A stretch of DNA of 64,000 nt, taken from assembly GCF_024339025.1 (NCBI RefSeq), contig NZ_CP101415.1, forward strand, positions 868,001 to 932,000, read 5' to 3'. The notes under the pieces are model-generated. The model had not been told where the DNA came from and made no database searches. It worked only from the letters and a program-made list of their open reading frames with translations. Source of the DNA: Mycoplasma bradburyae. Lineage in GTDB: Bacteria; Bacillota_I; Bacilli_A; Mycoplasmatales; Mycoplasmoidaceae. A program made the position numbers and the translations under genes. Positions 45,199-58,083 of the stretch are shown here, one piece after another. The stretch's first letter is position 1; the number at the start of each line of letters is the position of its first letter.

Positions 45199-48100
45199 TT
45201 AACCTCTATAAGCCTTTAAATGGTCTAGTGAGTCAAAGTATAATGTTCTTCCGTCTTGTAATTTAAGTGGGTATAAAGTAAATACAGTATTTTTAATTTT
45301 AGTTGTTGTATTTTGGTCGATGTAGAATTTGTAGTTTTCATCAACTTTAGGTTTAAGTTCGATTAATGCTCTATTTTTAGCTTCTTTTTCAAGTCTTGAA
45401 AGGTTCTTGTAATTTCCTCTAACTAAACCTAGTTTTTGGTTAGTAGCATTGTTGTAATACAAAACGATTTCGTAGTTATTATCAACATTTGCTTTATTTG
45501 AAAACTGACCAATAAAGTATTTTGTTAATTCTCGGCTTTGAATTGAATCAAAGAATAAACTGTGTTTGTCAGAAGAACCATCAATCGATAGATTGATATC
45601 AGTTCCAGTTATATCGTAATACTTACCATATCTTAATTCAGTAAATGTATTAATGCCACCTTGTAAAACTAGAAGGTTGTTTGGATCAGTAACAATTTGA
45701 TCACCACTCTTAGTTATCGAATCGCTAGATAATCTACTAAGCGCTTCTTGGTAAAATTTCCACATATAAGTGATTGGGAATCAAGTATTGTTATCAGTTA
45801 CCAAAGTTGCGAATTGATCTTGATCAATACCTTTAGGTAAGATAGGTAGATTAATTTTGTTATTAGTTTGATATTCCGCTTTTAATTCAACTTGGTTGTT
45901 ATTCGAATTAAGTTCCAAGTATTTTTGATATTTTAGATCATAACTATAAGCAGATAAATCAATACCATCAACTTTGTAGTGATTCGATAAATTAGTTAAA
46001 GAATTGTGTAACTGATCTAAAGGTAAGCGAGTTAATGTAGATAATAACGCTTGTTTAAAGTTGTTTTGGTTAGATCCTAGACTTTGAATTAATAAATTCT
46101 TTTTATCAGAACTTAAATCAATTTCAAATAAAGGTTGCTTGTTAGTTCCATATGTAAGAACTGGTTTGATGTCTTTAGCATAAAATACATGTTGAGTTAA
46201 GAAGTTAGTGTTGTAAGCGCTTGATAAGTTGATTGAATTGTAACTTAAATTCGAATTAGCTTGCAATAAATCATTAAACGTATTTACATAATCAACAAAG
46301 CGGTTATCACGACCGTTACCTAAACTGAATGTAGCTACAGTTTTGTCATAGAATTGAGCAAACTTATTAACTTGAGATTTAGCAACATTTAAGAAGTTTT
46401 CATCTAATATTTTGTTTAATGAACTGAAATTACTCAAGCCTGATAGGATAGCATAAGTAGAAGCTCCATTAATATAAGATTGACTTAAATAAGATTTATA
46501 GAATTCTGAATTAGGGTTAATAGCAAAATTATTATTACCAGAATAGTTTAAACCAAATTTTTCAGATATTTTTCTAATGAATTCTTCTTTGTTAGTAATA
46601 GCTTGATTATCTAATTTTCAATCAACATCAACATTTAAGTAAAGTTTTCTGTTTTCAGCTGAAATTCTATAAGATTCTCAATAACCTGGTAAGAATGTTA
46701 ATTTAGAAGCTCAAGAATCTCATCTTCTACCCGGATTTTTAATATCAGCAACAAGACCAGCAGCATTTCTTCTATTAGTAGTTAGATCAAAAATATCAGC
46801 ACCTACATGAAGGGTATCGTTACTAATACCAACACTTTCTGGATATGTTCCATAAACTTTGTTAGCATTTTCTAAATTACCAAATCCAAAGTAGTAAGGC
46901 GAGTTTTGAATAAAGCCGTCTTTATTAAAATTACCAGCATTTAATCATCAAGAATTATTACTAAATGTGTCGTGGTAAATAAATACTTTATTTGTATGAC
47001 TTCCGTTATAGTTATCCTTGGCAATATATGGATCACCATGAACGGTATAACCGTATAAGTTACCCTTATAGATTAATCCGATATTTTTACCAAATAGTTC
47101 AACACCATCTTTAGTAACAAATGAACGGTTTTTAATATATGCGTGAGTTTTTAAAAATTCTTTATCTAATAGTTTAGCAACTTCAGTATCAGATTTATTA
47201 CGCCCTATTGATTCATAATTAGCAATTAAAGGTTTTAAATTATCTTGCTCTTGGTTAAGTCCTAAACCATAATTACTTACTGAACTATCTAATGAGGTAG
47301 TTGAAGGGATGATTGAACCTTGATTATTTCTTTGATATCTAGAATTTAATTGAACTGAATCAAAGTTTTTACTAACAAAATCAGGTGAAGATATTTTTTG
47401 TAAGTTAGCGATCAGATCATTAACACTAAAACCTTGATTAACTACTAATTTATCAGAAATACTTACATTGTTTCAATCCTGATTTTGATCTTTAAACCCA
47501 ATTCCGAAGTATTTATCAAACCCATAATTAGGAGCAGTTGGGTAATCTAAATAAATACCTGAACGTTGTTGAACGTCGATTGCTGTTTTTGGTAAGCTAA
47601 TTGTTGGTAAAAATGAAGACTGACTAAAGATATCATTTGTTTTTTGATTAAACAATTGATTAATTTTTTGGTCGAAAGCTCTACCTAAATTAGCATCAGA
47701 ACTTAATGTAAAATTACCTTGATCACTGAAAACAGCAGATGATTTACTTAACGAAACGTAAGTTGAGTTATTTTTATCATTGCTATATGGAATGTAGTAA
47801 TCTAATGAGAACTTATCATCACCATTAATTGCTTGGTTAATTACGAACTCTTTAAACTTATTAATATCGTTTTTATTTAATGGATTGAAGTAATGATTTT
47901 GACCGTTTTTATCCTTAAAAACATAATAAGCTATTGAATTTTCGCTAATATTGTTCCAGAAATTATTCTTTAATTCATCTAAAGAATCATATAATTTATC
48001 ACCGCTACCATAAGCGTATTTTTTGATTAGTTTATATTCTGGTAATAAACTAGCAGCAGCTTGCTCGTTAGTTAATAATTCACCGTTAGCGCCAATATAA

Positions 48101-48486
48101 GCATCACTTAATTTATTTTGATCAAACGGCTTAATTTGGTTACTTGTCAGATCAACAATCCCTTTTTCACGATCAGCATAACTAGCAGACAAATCCCCAA
48201 TAAATTTATTTAAATCAGGATTAGGTTTTCTTGGATCGATCTTGTCATTAAAACCTTCATTCGTAGAAGTAACTAGGTTCGAATTAGATTGAATTATCGA
48301 AGTTAGTTTGTTATCAGAATCAATTGTTGCGCTTATTGAAGCTCCGATAATACCTGAAATTAAACCAGCAGAAGCAAAAGCAACAGCACCATATAGTAAT
48401 TGCTTTTTCATTCTGATTGATAGACTCTTTTTTAATTTAGCTAGCTTAGCTAATTTAGCTTTGTTATTCATAGGTTGATCCGCCAT
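45199..48486 (-). CDS. Large single-span surface protein, 1095 residues
   Basis: A basic, Lys/Leu-rich N-terminus (NKAKLAKLAKLKKSLSIRMK) precedes one helix at about 28-54. That puts about 1040 residues outside the cell. No lipobox Cys. The ectodomain is rich in Asn, Ser and Tyr. It contains recurring short motifs of the form Leu-Tyr-Phe-Asp/Asn-Ser-Leu-x2-Leu, for example KLYDSLDELKNNF near 160 and the last residues TLYFDSLDHLKAYRG. Such Tyr/Phe motifs are common in mycoplasma surface proteins. I find no enzyme motif. The next gene upstream, a lipoprotein, ends with a related segment (TIFFLSLRDAHNYIDQ). A likely role is host contact or part of a surface machine. Confidence 0.75.
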
Positions 48487-48555
48487 AGTCTTGATAATCT
48501 AAGATTATAAAATATTTAACGAAATATTTAAAGTATATAGCATATAATTTTTATC

Positions 48556-51500
48556 TTACATTCATTGGTCGATGTAGTTATGAGCATCTCTTAATGATAA
48601 GAAGAAGATAGTTTTTTTAAGTTTTTGATCAAATACACTGAACAATTCTGAACGATAAATTAATTTTGTTCTAGAACCTACAGAATCTAAATAAACAGTT
48701 TTTCTAGCTTTTAGCAATTCGTTGAATTTAGCTTTTAATGTATCGTGACTTGCTGAAGCATCATTGTTGTTATAGAAAATAAATTCTGTTGAATTTAAAC
48801 CAAATTTACCCATTCCTTTAGCTACACCAATTTTAGTTTCAGGATCATAGCTAACGATTTCAGTGATTTTAATGTTCTTACTAGGTTGATATAAATAACC
48901 ACCAGCTTCATTACTCGGAACTTGAACTAGTGTTCAATTTTGGGCTTTGTTTAATTCATCTCTTACAACAACTGCTGATAAATTGTTTTTATTTGAAATA
49001 TAGCTACCATTTAAAGAAGTTGATACAGTGTGAGGAATAGTAATTAATGAATTAGATAGTAATGTCGCTAATAAGTTTTGGTAAAGATCAATTAAATTAC
49101 TTGAAGCATAAACACCAGCAACACTTGAACCTCTTGTAGGTTTGTGTAATGAATAAATCTTATTAACATTATTTATATAAGCTTTATCCATAGCATATAG
49201 ATTTTTATTTTCTAACCATTCAGTAATTTGCAGATCTTTTATCTTATCAATATCAGTTGGTGAATATTGTTTTTGATTGTAGTATAAGAACGATGCGTTT
49301 TGCGGTCTTGTGATTTGAATCGGCTTAATTAATTTAATATCTTTAATAGTTCTTTCTTTTAAAGTTTTTAAACCTAATAATCAAGTTTTCTTATAACCAC
49401 CAGTCCATACATATTGAACTTGACCAATTTGGAACACGTAGTAGTATTCTTCTTCTGTTGGAAAGAAAACATTTACCAATAAAACAGCAATGTGCATAGC
49501 CACTGTTAATCCATAGAAAACAGGAGATAAAGCACCAACTATTGCAGTACCTTTTTTAATAAATGAAGTAAATTCACCAGCTAAAGATAAAGAAACAGAA
49601 ATAGTTGAAGCAGCTGTTTGTAATCCAGCAATAACTAAATCCTTAGTACGGTTTAATACACTTGGACTATTTATTAAAGTATTAACTGTTACAGCAGAAC
49701 TTAAAATTGTTGCAAAACCTTCAAGTACTGAACTAATTACAAAAACTGTTTGTAATTTTTTCTGATCTTTTTGTAATTTTTCAAGAGCACTTAATTCATT
49801 AACATTAACTTCTTTTGGATTTTGAAGAATTGCAGGAGATCCTGCTTTCTTAGAAGTTGAAAATGTTTCTGAATTATTAATAACAACTTTATTAGCGTTT
49901 TCATTACTATTACTAGTTGAGGGTTGTTCTGAGTCATCTTCTACTAATCTAGTTGATGATCTTAGTGATAAACTTGCAGATCTAGCTTCTGGTTTGTTAT
50001 TAATTACAGAAGGAAACTGTTGCATGTAAGTTAGATACAAATCAACATAGTGATCACTTGATAAAGATTTTACAAAAGTACTTACTTGAGATAAATATTC
50101 TTCAGCTTTTTTAAGATCAGTTTTTTGAACTTCTTTTATTTTTCTGTATAAATTACGAATGTAAATAACTGTTCCAAAATCAACATTAATACCTTGTAAG
50201 TATTCTAAAACATTCTTAGGGATATCAGCAAATAGTTCTCTTACTTTTGGTCTTTGGGTTGGAACATCTCTTAAAACTAATGGAATTTCGTTTTTAATAG
50301 TTTCAATAGCACTAGTTTGTAAAAATTGGTTACGAATTCATTTTAAGCTAAAAGCATCTTGGAAAGCATTAATAATTCTTAATGTATTTTCATCAAGATT
50401 ATTTTGCATTAATGAACTTGGACTAAATCCAGCTACGAATAATGCTTGAGTTAGGTTTTGAGATGATAATAATCATCAAATAGCTGAAAGAGCTGGTCAA
50501 CTATTTTTGATTTTAGTTTCAATTTCATGAATTTGTTTATCGCCAAATAGATTTATCCCTTTGATTGTATCTATTAAACCTTGTTCATTTAAAATCGCAC
50601 CTGGTGTTGCAGCAACTATATTAGATAACATTAGCATTGTCATAAATATAGTTAAATTTGAAAATTGATCATATAAGTTTGGTAATAAGTTTTCAAGACT
50701 AGCTGATACATCAAAGTCGTTGTTACCAATACCAAAATAAACTTTAAATGAGAATGGGTTTCCGTTTAAATCTTTATTAGCAAGAATATCGAAACCACTT
50801 GGTTTAGCATAACTATTAATTAGTTGTAATGTACTATCAATTTTATCTGATAACTTAATAAAGAAATCTTTTAATAAGAAAATTAGTTGTTCTTTTGCCT
50901 TATTAGCAATTAAACTATCTAATAAGTAAGAATATAAGATAGGGATTTTATAGAACGAACTAAAACGTTTAGCTTTATTAAATTTAGCTACAGTATCTAA
51001 TAAACCTTTATAAAGTTCAGGTTGTTGAATTTTTAGTTGATAAATGAAATCTGCTCAAGCTAAATTAAGTTTTAAATTATTAGAATACTGTGCTGTTCTT
51101 AATTCTTGTTCGCTATAAGGGAAATAAAAAATAAAATCTTTGGTTTCAAGGTTTCTATTTAATACTTTAATTTCTTTTTCATCACCAATGCTAATTTCAC
51201 CCAATAAGAAGTCAAATCCTGACGTAACTATATCAGATGAAATAGAACGATATAAACCAATTGGTAAAGTAGTAGTCTTTGTTCAATTAGCTGGATTTGT
51301 TATCGTGTTAATATCTGCATTACCTTGGAATAATAACGGACCATAAAAATTATAGTTATCATCTTCAGAAGTATCTACAAAATATTGTGAAGCGTTGTTA
51401 TTAGCGCTTACTCTTTGATAATGAACCGGAATATCTTTAGCAGGAACATTACTTTTGATTTGTTGAACTGTATCACTTAAATTTAATGAAGGATCTACAT

Positions 51501-52149
51501 TAATAGTAGTTGTTATATCGCCTTTGTTAATTTCAACCTGTAGTTTAGAATTTTTCGTAATGTAATTAAATAGCTTTAAACGTTCTGTTTGACTATTTTT
51601 TCTTAATTCATCAACATTAATAGGTTCTGAATTAGTATTGTCACTATTTCGTAAAACGACAATTTTACCTGCTTCTTCAGATAACAAATCTTTTTTAGTT
51701 TCAATATAAGCAGTTAAATCAACTTGAGAATTAAACAAAGATCCGTCATAAAACAAAACATTATCTTCTCGATATAAAGAATCTTGTGCTTGTTCTTTTT
51801 TAGCATATACATTTTGATCAAATCCTACAAACCCTTCTTTAAGAGCTGATGGTTCATAAAAGTTTTTCGTAAATACACTATCGTATAAACTCTTAGTTTT
51901 TGGATCTGTATATGATTGATAATTTTCAACTAAATCATTTGAAGATAAAAGAGAATAATAGCTTTCCTTGTTCACTTTTTCACCCTTATATTCTTCAGAA
52001 GAACTAGCGAAACTTGGAGCAGTTTTTTCTAATTCAGATGACTGGTTTACAATAGGTCTTATTATATTATTACAAGACGATAAGATCAACGAAGGCAATA
52101 TAAATAACCCTATTGCTAATTGCTTTTTGAACAATTTAGATTTTTTCAT
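48556..52149 (-). CDS. Large surface lipoprotein, 1197 residues
   Basis: The signal peptide (KKQLAIGLFILPSLILSSC) ends in a lipobox with Cys26. The long exported part has a hydrophobic region at about 802-893, with segments such as TVFVISSVLEGFATILSSAV and SPVFYGLTVAMHIAVLLVNV, unusual inside a lipoprotein. They could be amphipathic or membrane-inserting hairpins. The C-terminus ends KTIFFLSLRDAHNYIDQWM, like the Tyr/Phe motifs of the following gene. No enzyme motif. I considered MIB, the antibody-binding partner of MIP, but could not support it. The gene starts 19 bases after the two-helix paralogue, so it is co-transcribed with it. Confidence 0.75.
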
Positions 52150-52168
52150 ATCAATTAAAATTTAGTTT

Positions 52169-54364
52169 TTAAATTTTTGTAAAGAAACCTGAGAATTTAC
52201 TTCTAATTGATGAACTTCAAGAAGTTAAACGATTTTTAATTTTAGTAGGACGAAGTACATTATTATTCGCAGGTACTTTATTCAATTCAGTTTCATCTAA
52301 CATTCCAAAGTGTGATCTGTATCAAGGGAATTGAATACTATCATCTTTAGGTTTTTTAGTGAATACACTCTTAATTTGCGATCCTCATCTATTTAATCTA
52401 CTTAAAATAGATGAACCAAATCTTGAAGCTTGAGTATCATTAAGATTAACATTGTAACCTTTTTCAGTTGATGAAGTTGATTTAATTGTGCCGTAATTTC
52501 TTTCAGGTAATGGAGGAGGAACTTCTGCTAATTCTTTTAGAGCTTGTTGTCTCTTCTTCATTTCATTAACTTCATTAATAGTAGCATCTGAAGCAACAGC
52601 TGGTTTTCTTGTTCTATCAATTCTTGCGTAAATTGAGTAATCAGTTTCTTGTTTTTCTTTATTATCATCAGTTACTAAAATAATTGAGTTTTTAGAACTG
52701 TCAAAAACTGATTGGTAATCGCTAACACTACCATAAAGATCAACTTTAGGAATTGCGTATACAGATGAACCTGATTGATAAAGATTTTCAGTTAATAAAG
52801 CAGCTGCATAAACTGATGGGTCAGTTGAGTTACTTCTAGATGAGAATAGTGATTTTAATGAAGCAGCAGTTTCATATTTGTTAGATTCACTTAATGATTC
52901 AACTGGCAAGAATACTGGCGATACTTTCCTTTCATTATTTACACCATTATAAGTAACTTGAGCTAAGTAAAATCCTTGTTCAAATACATTCTTACCTTCT
53001 CTTGTTAATTTTTTAGCAACTACATCAACTGGTTGAGAAATTAATGGTCTTCCTAAATTATCTCTAGGAACAATGCGTTTTTCTAAACGTTTACCACGGA
53101 AACCATCAGATAATACTGTCAAGAAGCTCAAGTTGCTAGTTTGACCTCTTGAAGGTTTTATGTTGCTAGTTTTAGTTAATTCTTCTTCAATATCACTAAT
53201 TGAATAAGATCTAGTAATTCCACCTTTAGAGAAAATTGAGTATTCACTTGAAGAACTTGATGTAGAGCTTGTGCTAACTGTTGAATTAGATCTAGATAAG
53301 AATCTCTTAGCAGAATCTTTGTCACTCTGACTTGGTTTAGCAACTGTTGAGTCAGATTCGTTAAATAATTTATCTAAATCATAACTTTCTCATGAATCAG
53401 TTAAACTTGAACTAGAATTTGTTGAGTTAGATCTCTTGAACGCACTTGGTGATGTAACGTTACTATTCGAACTTCCAGAAGCATCATCAAAACTAATTTC
53501 ACCAGAGTTTTGTTTAGCTAAATAGTTAATAATAGCACTTGGGTTACCCATTTCATTAGGGTTTTGGTTAATGTATTTTAAGAACGAACGGAATTCTGGA
53601 TTAGCAACATAATCACCGCCTACAATACCAGCGTTTTTTCTGTCGTTATCAAATCAAGATTTAGGCGCTCAAAAAGCTCCTCTCTTCCCGTCTTTATCTT
53701 TAATTTCGATTAAGTCAAACTTTTCAAGAGACGCATCAGCTAAATCATCAATATTAGATTTAGTTAAATTAAAGTCTCTTAACACTGTACTCTTTTTAAC
53801 TGCAGAAGTTGGTTTAGGAGTAACATCTCTAGAAGATTTATAAGTGTTTAACAATAAACCGATACCAGCTCCAATAGCACCAACTGCAGCAATTCCACCA
53901 ATCACTCCTCCTGCAGCAGCACCCACATTTAAGTTTTCTGATAAGTTTCCATTATTATCAGCAGTCATCCCTTCATGAGGAACTAGTCCTGGAACAGAAA
54001 CTCCTGGAGAGTTGATAGCTTCATTTGGATCCATACCTTCTTCTGGATGGAAGTTTTGATTACTTATTCCGTCATCACCTTCGTATGCACCTGTGTCATC
54101 GTAACCTTCTGAACCAGTCGCATATTTAGAAGAATCAGTATATCTTCCGCCGTTAATTGGTCCATATTGTGTGTTTCCGCGAGACGGTCTATTATTAGGG
54201 TTGCTTGGTTTAGGAGAATCAGCTGACTGATTCTGAATAGGTTGAATAACGCGATTTAAATTAGCTGCCGTTAATGAAACCGGAATTGCTACAGCAGTAG
54301 TAGCTGTAACAACACCTAATGATGATAAAAGAATTGTTTTTTTAAGAGGTACTTTTTTTGACAT
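52169..54364 (-). CDS. Two-helix membrane protein with Ser-rich region, paralogue A
   Basis: A 731-residue protein with helices at about 9-33 and 148-172 (GGVIGGIAAVGAIGAGIGLL). The loop between them, outside by the positive-inside rule, is Gly/Asn/Pro-rich (DDTGAYEGDDGISNQNFHPE). The C-terminal 550 residues should face the cytoplasm and contain Ser-rich stretches, a proline motif (EVPPPLPERN) and a basic end (RLTSWSSSIRSKFSGF). Paralogue B (next gene upstream) shares PRDxxGRPxISxP and the block around a WF...DFGNF segment. I do not recognise a family. A large cytoplasmic, partly disordered domain beside an ATPase operon suggests a scaffold or linker role; this is inference. Confidence 0.7.
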
Positions 54365-54535
54365 GATCGATATGTTTCTTTAACAAAAATTAATCTTAAT
54401 CTTATTTTAAAACTAATTATTATTTTTTCTTGATAAATGATTATATAAAATAAAATTAATTAATTGATTTATTTAAATAAATAGAAAAAGAAGAATCGAG
54501 AACATTAGGTTCTTCATTTCATTATTAACTAGTTA
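54365..54535. other. Gap between paralogues A and B
   Basis: 171 bases of AT-rich sequence. A weak GAAC/GTTC-based hairpin lies near 54490-54520 but is too short to call a terminator. It probably holds the promoter of paralogue A. Confidence 0.35.
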
Positions 54536-56944
54536 TTATCTACGTAAGAATGCGAATTTAGTTCTGAAGAAGTTCGCAGTTGAACTGAAGAAGCTTGAAA
54601 CTCGTTTTCTAATTGATTTTAGAATTCCTACTTTGATTGTGTTTTTATTAGCTGAACCCTTAGAAGAAAATAAACCTTTGATTTTTAGCGGTTTTTCAGT
54701 TTTAATAGTTTTGCTATTTAATTTAGAAAAATCTTCAACGATTGCTCTTTCTCTTCTTGAATCAATTTTACTATTTTCGTTGATCGTATTTACAATAATA
54801 GGAGATCTTAATTCTTCTTCTCTTCTTTCAGAATCAACACTTATTTTTGCAAGCGATCTTGAAGCGGATTCAACTGTTGTTTTTTGAGTATTTAAAGCTC
54901 TAGAATTTATGCCATTAGAATCAAATCTAATTGAACTATACACAACTTTATCTACATCGTTAGCGGATAAGCTGCGTTTTAGTTGATCGCGGATTTCTCT
55001 ATCTTCAAAAGTGTTTTCGAATGATAAAGTAGCGTAAGTTAAATCTCCGCTAGTATTTATATTGTAGTGAGGAGTAATGTGTTTTCTAGGATTTTCTTTT
55101 TTGATTTGATCAAATTTTTGAATAAAGATATACGGATTATCTTTAGCTTTAGGATCGTTTCAAATAAGCTTTAATGAACTTTCAAAGTAATCTTTATTCT
55201 TTTTAGCTAATAAAACTTCAGGGATAAAGAATGAACGAGCTTCTCGTTTAAAGGTTTGATTATTACCTCTAGTTGTTGTAATGTATATATAACCTTTTTC
55301 TAATGCTTCAGGATTATTCTTAACGAATGTACCAGCTACTTGATTGAATGGTTTTGATATAACCGGTCTACCTTGTCTATCTCTCGGAACTTTAGCATAA
55401 GGAGCAGGTTCAATTTCATCATCTCCAGTAACAAATTTATTTAAGATGTTTAGGTTTTCAAATGAACCTTTATTTGGTGTACTTAATACTGGATCTTCTC
55501 AAATTAGTGCTTTTTGTATTTTATCGCTTATCTTATCAATTTTATTAATACCAGCAACTGATGTATTACCTTTTAATTCATCGTAAACTTTATCTAAATC
55601 TAAATTTGCTGATAATTTAGGCAAAGCAACATTGTCATTATCAGCCTTTTTATCTTTAGCAGTACTTACAAATTTATAGTAGTTATTAATTAATTCTTCA
55701 GAAGAAGTGCTATCCAATGTACCGTTTTTAGATTTAGATGTATATTTTGCGTAACTTTCAACTAATTTGTTAGCCGAATCTTCAAGATCATTAGAACTTG
55801 TTAAAACAACTGGTTTATTAGGATTATCAATTTTTTGAGAAAGGTATTGTTCGTATGAAGCGCCTAAAGCAGTTAATGGATCATCTGTTGATTTTCTAAC
55901 ATCTTTAGCTGCTCTAATTCCTACGTTATTTTCTTCATTAGGTACAGCGCTTAGATTAGGTAATTTAACAGAATTTCTTGGCGAACTATCAGTTGAACTA
56001 ACACTTTCATCATCTAAAAAACTAAACGCTTCTTCTATTAATTCATTAGTAGATTTTAGATTAGATTGAAAATGCTTAACTGCATTATCATTCTTATCTA
56101 AGTAATTAAAGAAAGCTAATTTATTATCTTTTTGTTCTGGATTTTCATTTAAAAATTTAACGAAATTACCGAAATCAGGGTTTATGATACCAGTATTAAA
56201 CCCATTATTCATTGAAGCGAATCAATCAGAAGGTAATAAATAATTACGTTGCGTATTTTCTTTTTTGAAATCAATTACTAAATCTTTAAGTTGTCTCCCT
56301 TGAGTTAATAATGATTTGCTTGATGAAGGAGAATCTAATGGAATTGATGATAATTCAACTTCGTTAGGTCTGGTTTGTAAATCTATAGCAGTTGGAACTG
56401 TTGTTCTATTAGATGAATTTTTTCAGTTATAAGCAAGAACTGAAATACCAGCAACAGAAGCACCTAATACCGTACCAACAGTTGATCCTATTATAGCAGC
56501 TAGATTAGTTTTATCAATATTGCCGCTAACCTCTTTATCTTTTAAATTAGGAATTGAAGCATTAATTGGACCTACAGGGTTAATAGGTTGGTTTCCATTA
56601 ATTGGAGCAGATTCATCTAGATCTGTTCTTTCGTTTGAAGCTGAAACTCTAGTTTCATCACCTACAATAATAAGGTTTTTAGAATCTTTTACATTATCTT
56701 CATCTAAGAATGGCAAGAATGATAAGTCATTATTCTTAGCCAAACTCTCGCTAGAAGCGTCTGATTCGTTTATAGAAGAATTAGAATCGTTCTTATTTTC
56801 TTTAGCTGCGTTTTGTGAACTTTGTTTAGAGTCGGTTGCATTGTTTTTACTAGCAAAAACAACTGGTGTAATAATAGCAGTTGTTGCTACTGCTAAAGCT
56901 GTAGTCGTAATTACAGCTATTTTTCCTTTTGATAATTTTTTCAT
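54536..56944 (-). CDS. Two-helix membrane protein, paralogue B
   Basis: An 802-residue protein with helices at about 9-32 (IAVITTTALAVATTAIITPV) and 148-172 (AAIIGSTVGTVLGASVAGIS). The outside loop is Asn/Ser/Asp-rich and the C-terminal 630 residues should be cytoplasmic, ending in a strongly basic tail (KRVSSFFSSTANFFRTKFAF). Shared with paralogue A are the two-helix layout, the motif PRDRQGRPVISKP, and the nearby repeated acidic Ser-rich region (DDESVSSTDSSPRN). Duplication is therefore likely. Function unknown. TGA is read as Trp in several places, for example YNWKNSS and LIWEDP. Confidence 0.72.
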
Positions 56945-57048
56945 AACGAGATAACCTACCTATATATATTACTTTAATTTAGCTAAATTTTGTTATTATT
57001 TACAAATTTTCTAGCAAATTGTTTAACGAATGATATTGAAATTATAAT

Positions 57049-57948
57049 TTAATTTTTATAAAGAGTCTGAATATTTCTATTTTTATTTTGAAAATTATTT
57101 TGAGCATTATGAACTTGAGTGCTTCTTAAATTAACTTGGTTAGAATTAATTTGAACAGGGAATTTACTCTTATTATTCAATGACATATTAGGCTGATTCA
57201 TTGGATTTATATTCATTAATGGGTTTTGATTTCGAACCATCAGATTTTGCTGGTTATTAACGCTATGTACTGGTTTTTGTTGAAATCTATTAGGTAGTCT
57301 TAATTGTTGATTATTATTAATGTTTAATTGCGGATTAAAATTCGAATTAACTACTAAATTATTGTTAGCAACAATATTTTGATTAAAAATCTGACGATTT
57401 ATATTATTAGCTGGTACATTAACTTGGTTTGGTATTAATTTGACATTAGGTTGATAATTGATTTTTGGCGGAATAATTTCTTCTTTAACTTGTGGCTGAG
57501 TTTCATTTATTTCAGAATCAACTTCTTTTTTCTTAATTTCTTCTTGTTTTAATTCATTATGTTCATTACTTTCAGAAAAAGTAAGTAATTTTTGTTCTTC
57601 GACTTTCTTTGTTTCTCTTATGATTTCTAACTGTAACTCTTTAAGTAAATTAACTTTTACTAAATAGTTCATTATACACATACAGATTCCACTTATTAAG
57701 AAAACTAAACCAAAGATTACACCAATTATTCCCATTGCTAGTAACCCAACACCAGTTGATGTTAGTTCTATTTCGTTGTTATTAGAAACCTGTCTTAATG
57801 ATCTACCAACAATACTAAATCCTAAAGCCCCTAAAAAAATAAAAACAGCAGCTAAAACAAAAAAGATAACAATAATATTAATATTTGTTTTCTTATTCAA
57901 TAAAGATTGTTTATTATTTATTTTTTCTTTTTTATTTGTATCTGACAT
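57049..57948 (-). CDS. Two-helix membrane protein with Q/N/P-rich tail
   Basis: A 299-residue protein with helices at about 23-45 and 66-95, a short charged coiled region (LKELQLEIIRETKKVEEQKL), then a tail dominated by Asn, Gln and Pro (INNNQQLRLPNRFQQKPVHS). Same layout as the 44209-45054 product, which lies at the other end of the block. The tail resembles those of structural proteins of mycoplasma terminal organelles only in composition. It is the first gene of the surface block in the transcription order. Confidence 0.7.
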   Translation of the reverse strand: MSDTNKKEKINNKQSLLNKKTNINIIVIFFVLAAVFIFLGALGFSIVGRSLRQVSNNNEIELTSTGVGLLAMGIIGVIFGLVFLISGICMCIMNYLVKVNLLKELQLEIIRETKKVEEQKLLTFSESNEHNELKQEEIKKKEVDSEINETQPQVKEEIIPPKINYQPNVKLIPNQVNVPANNINRQIFNQNIVANNNLVVNSNFNPQLNINNNQQLRLPNRFQQKPVHSVNNQQNLMVRNQNPLMNINPMNQPNMSLNNKSKFPVQINSNQVNLRSTQVHNAQNNFQNKNRNIQTLYKN

Positions 57949-58083
57949 AAGATTTTATTTAATGGTGCTAATGATTTAATCAATTTAGTGATAATCGAAA
58001 GCTTGAATTATTGTATCTATATAAATTTCTATTTATTTTGAATGTTATTTTAATACAAAGAATAACTGAGATGTTAAACAAAA

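Noticed and set aside
48556-52149. Whether the 1197-residue lipoprotein is MIB, the antibody-binding partner of MIP
   Set aside because: Position near MIP-like proteases fits, but the size is larger than I expect for MIB and no diagnostic motif is visible to me. A profile search would decide.
54490-54520. A terminator between the two large paralogues
   Set aside because: The arms are only about four bases when checked and no T run of useful length follows.
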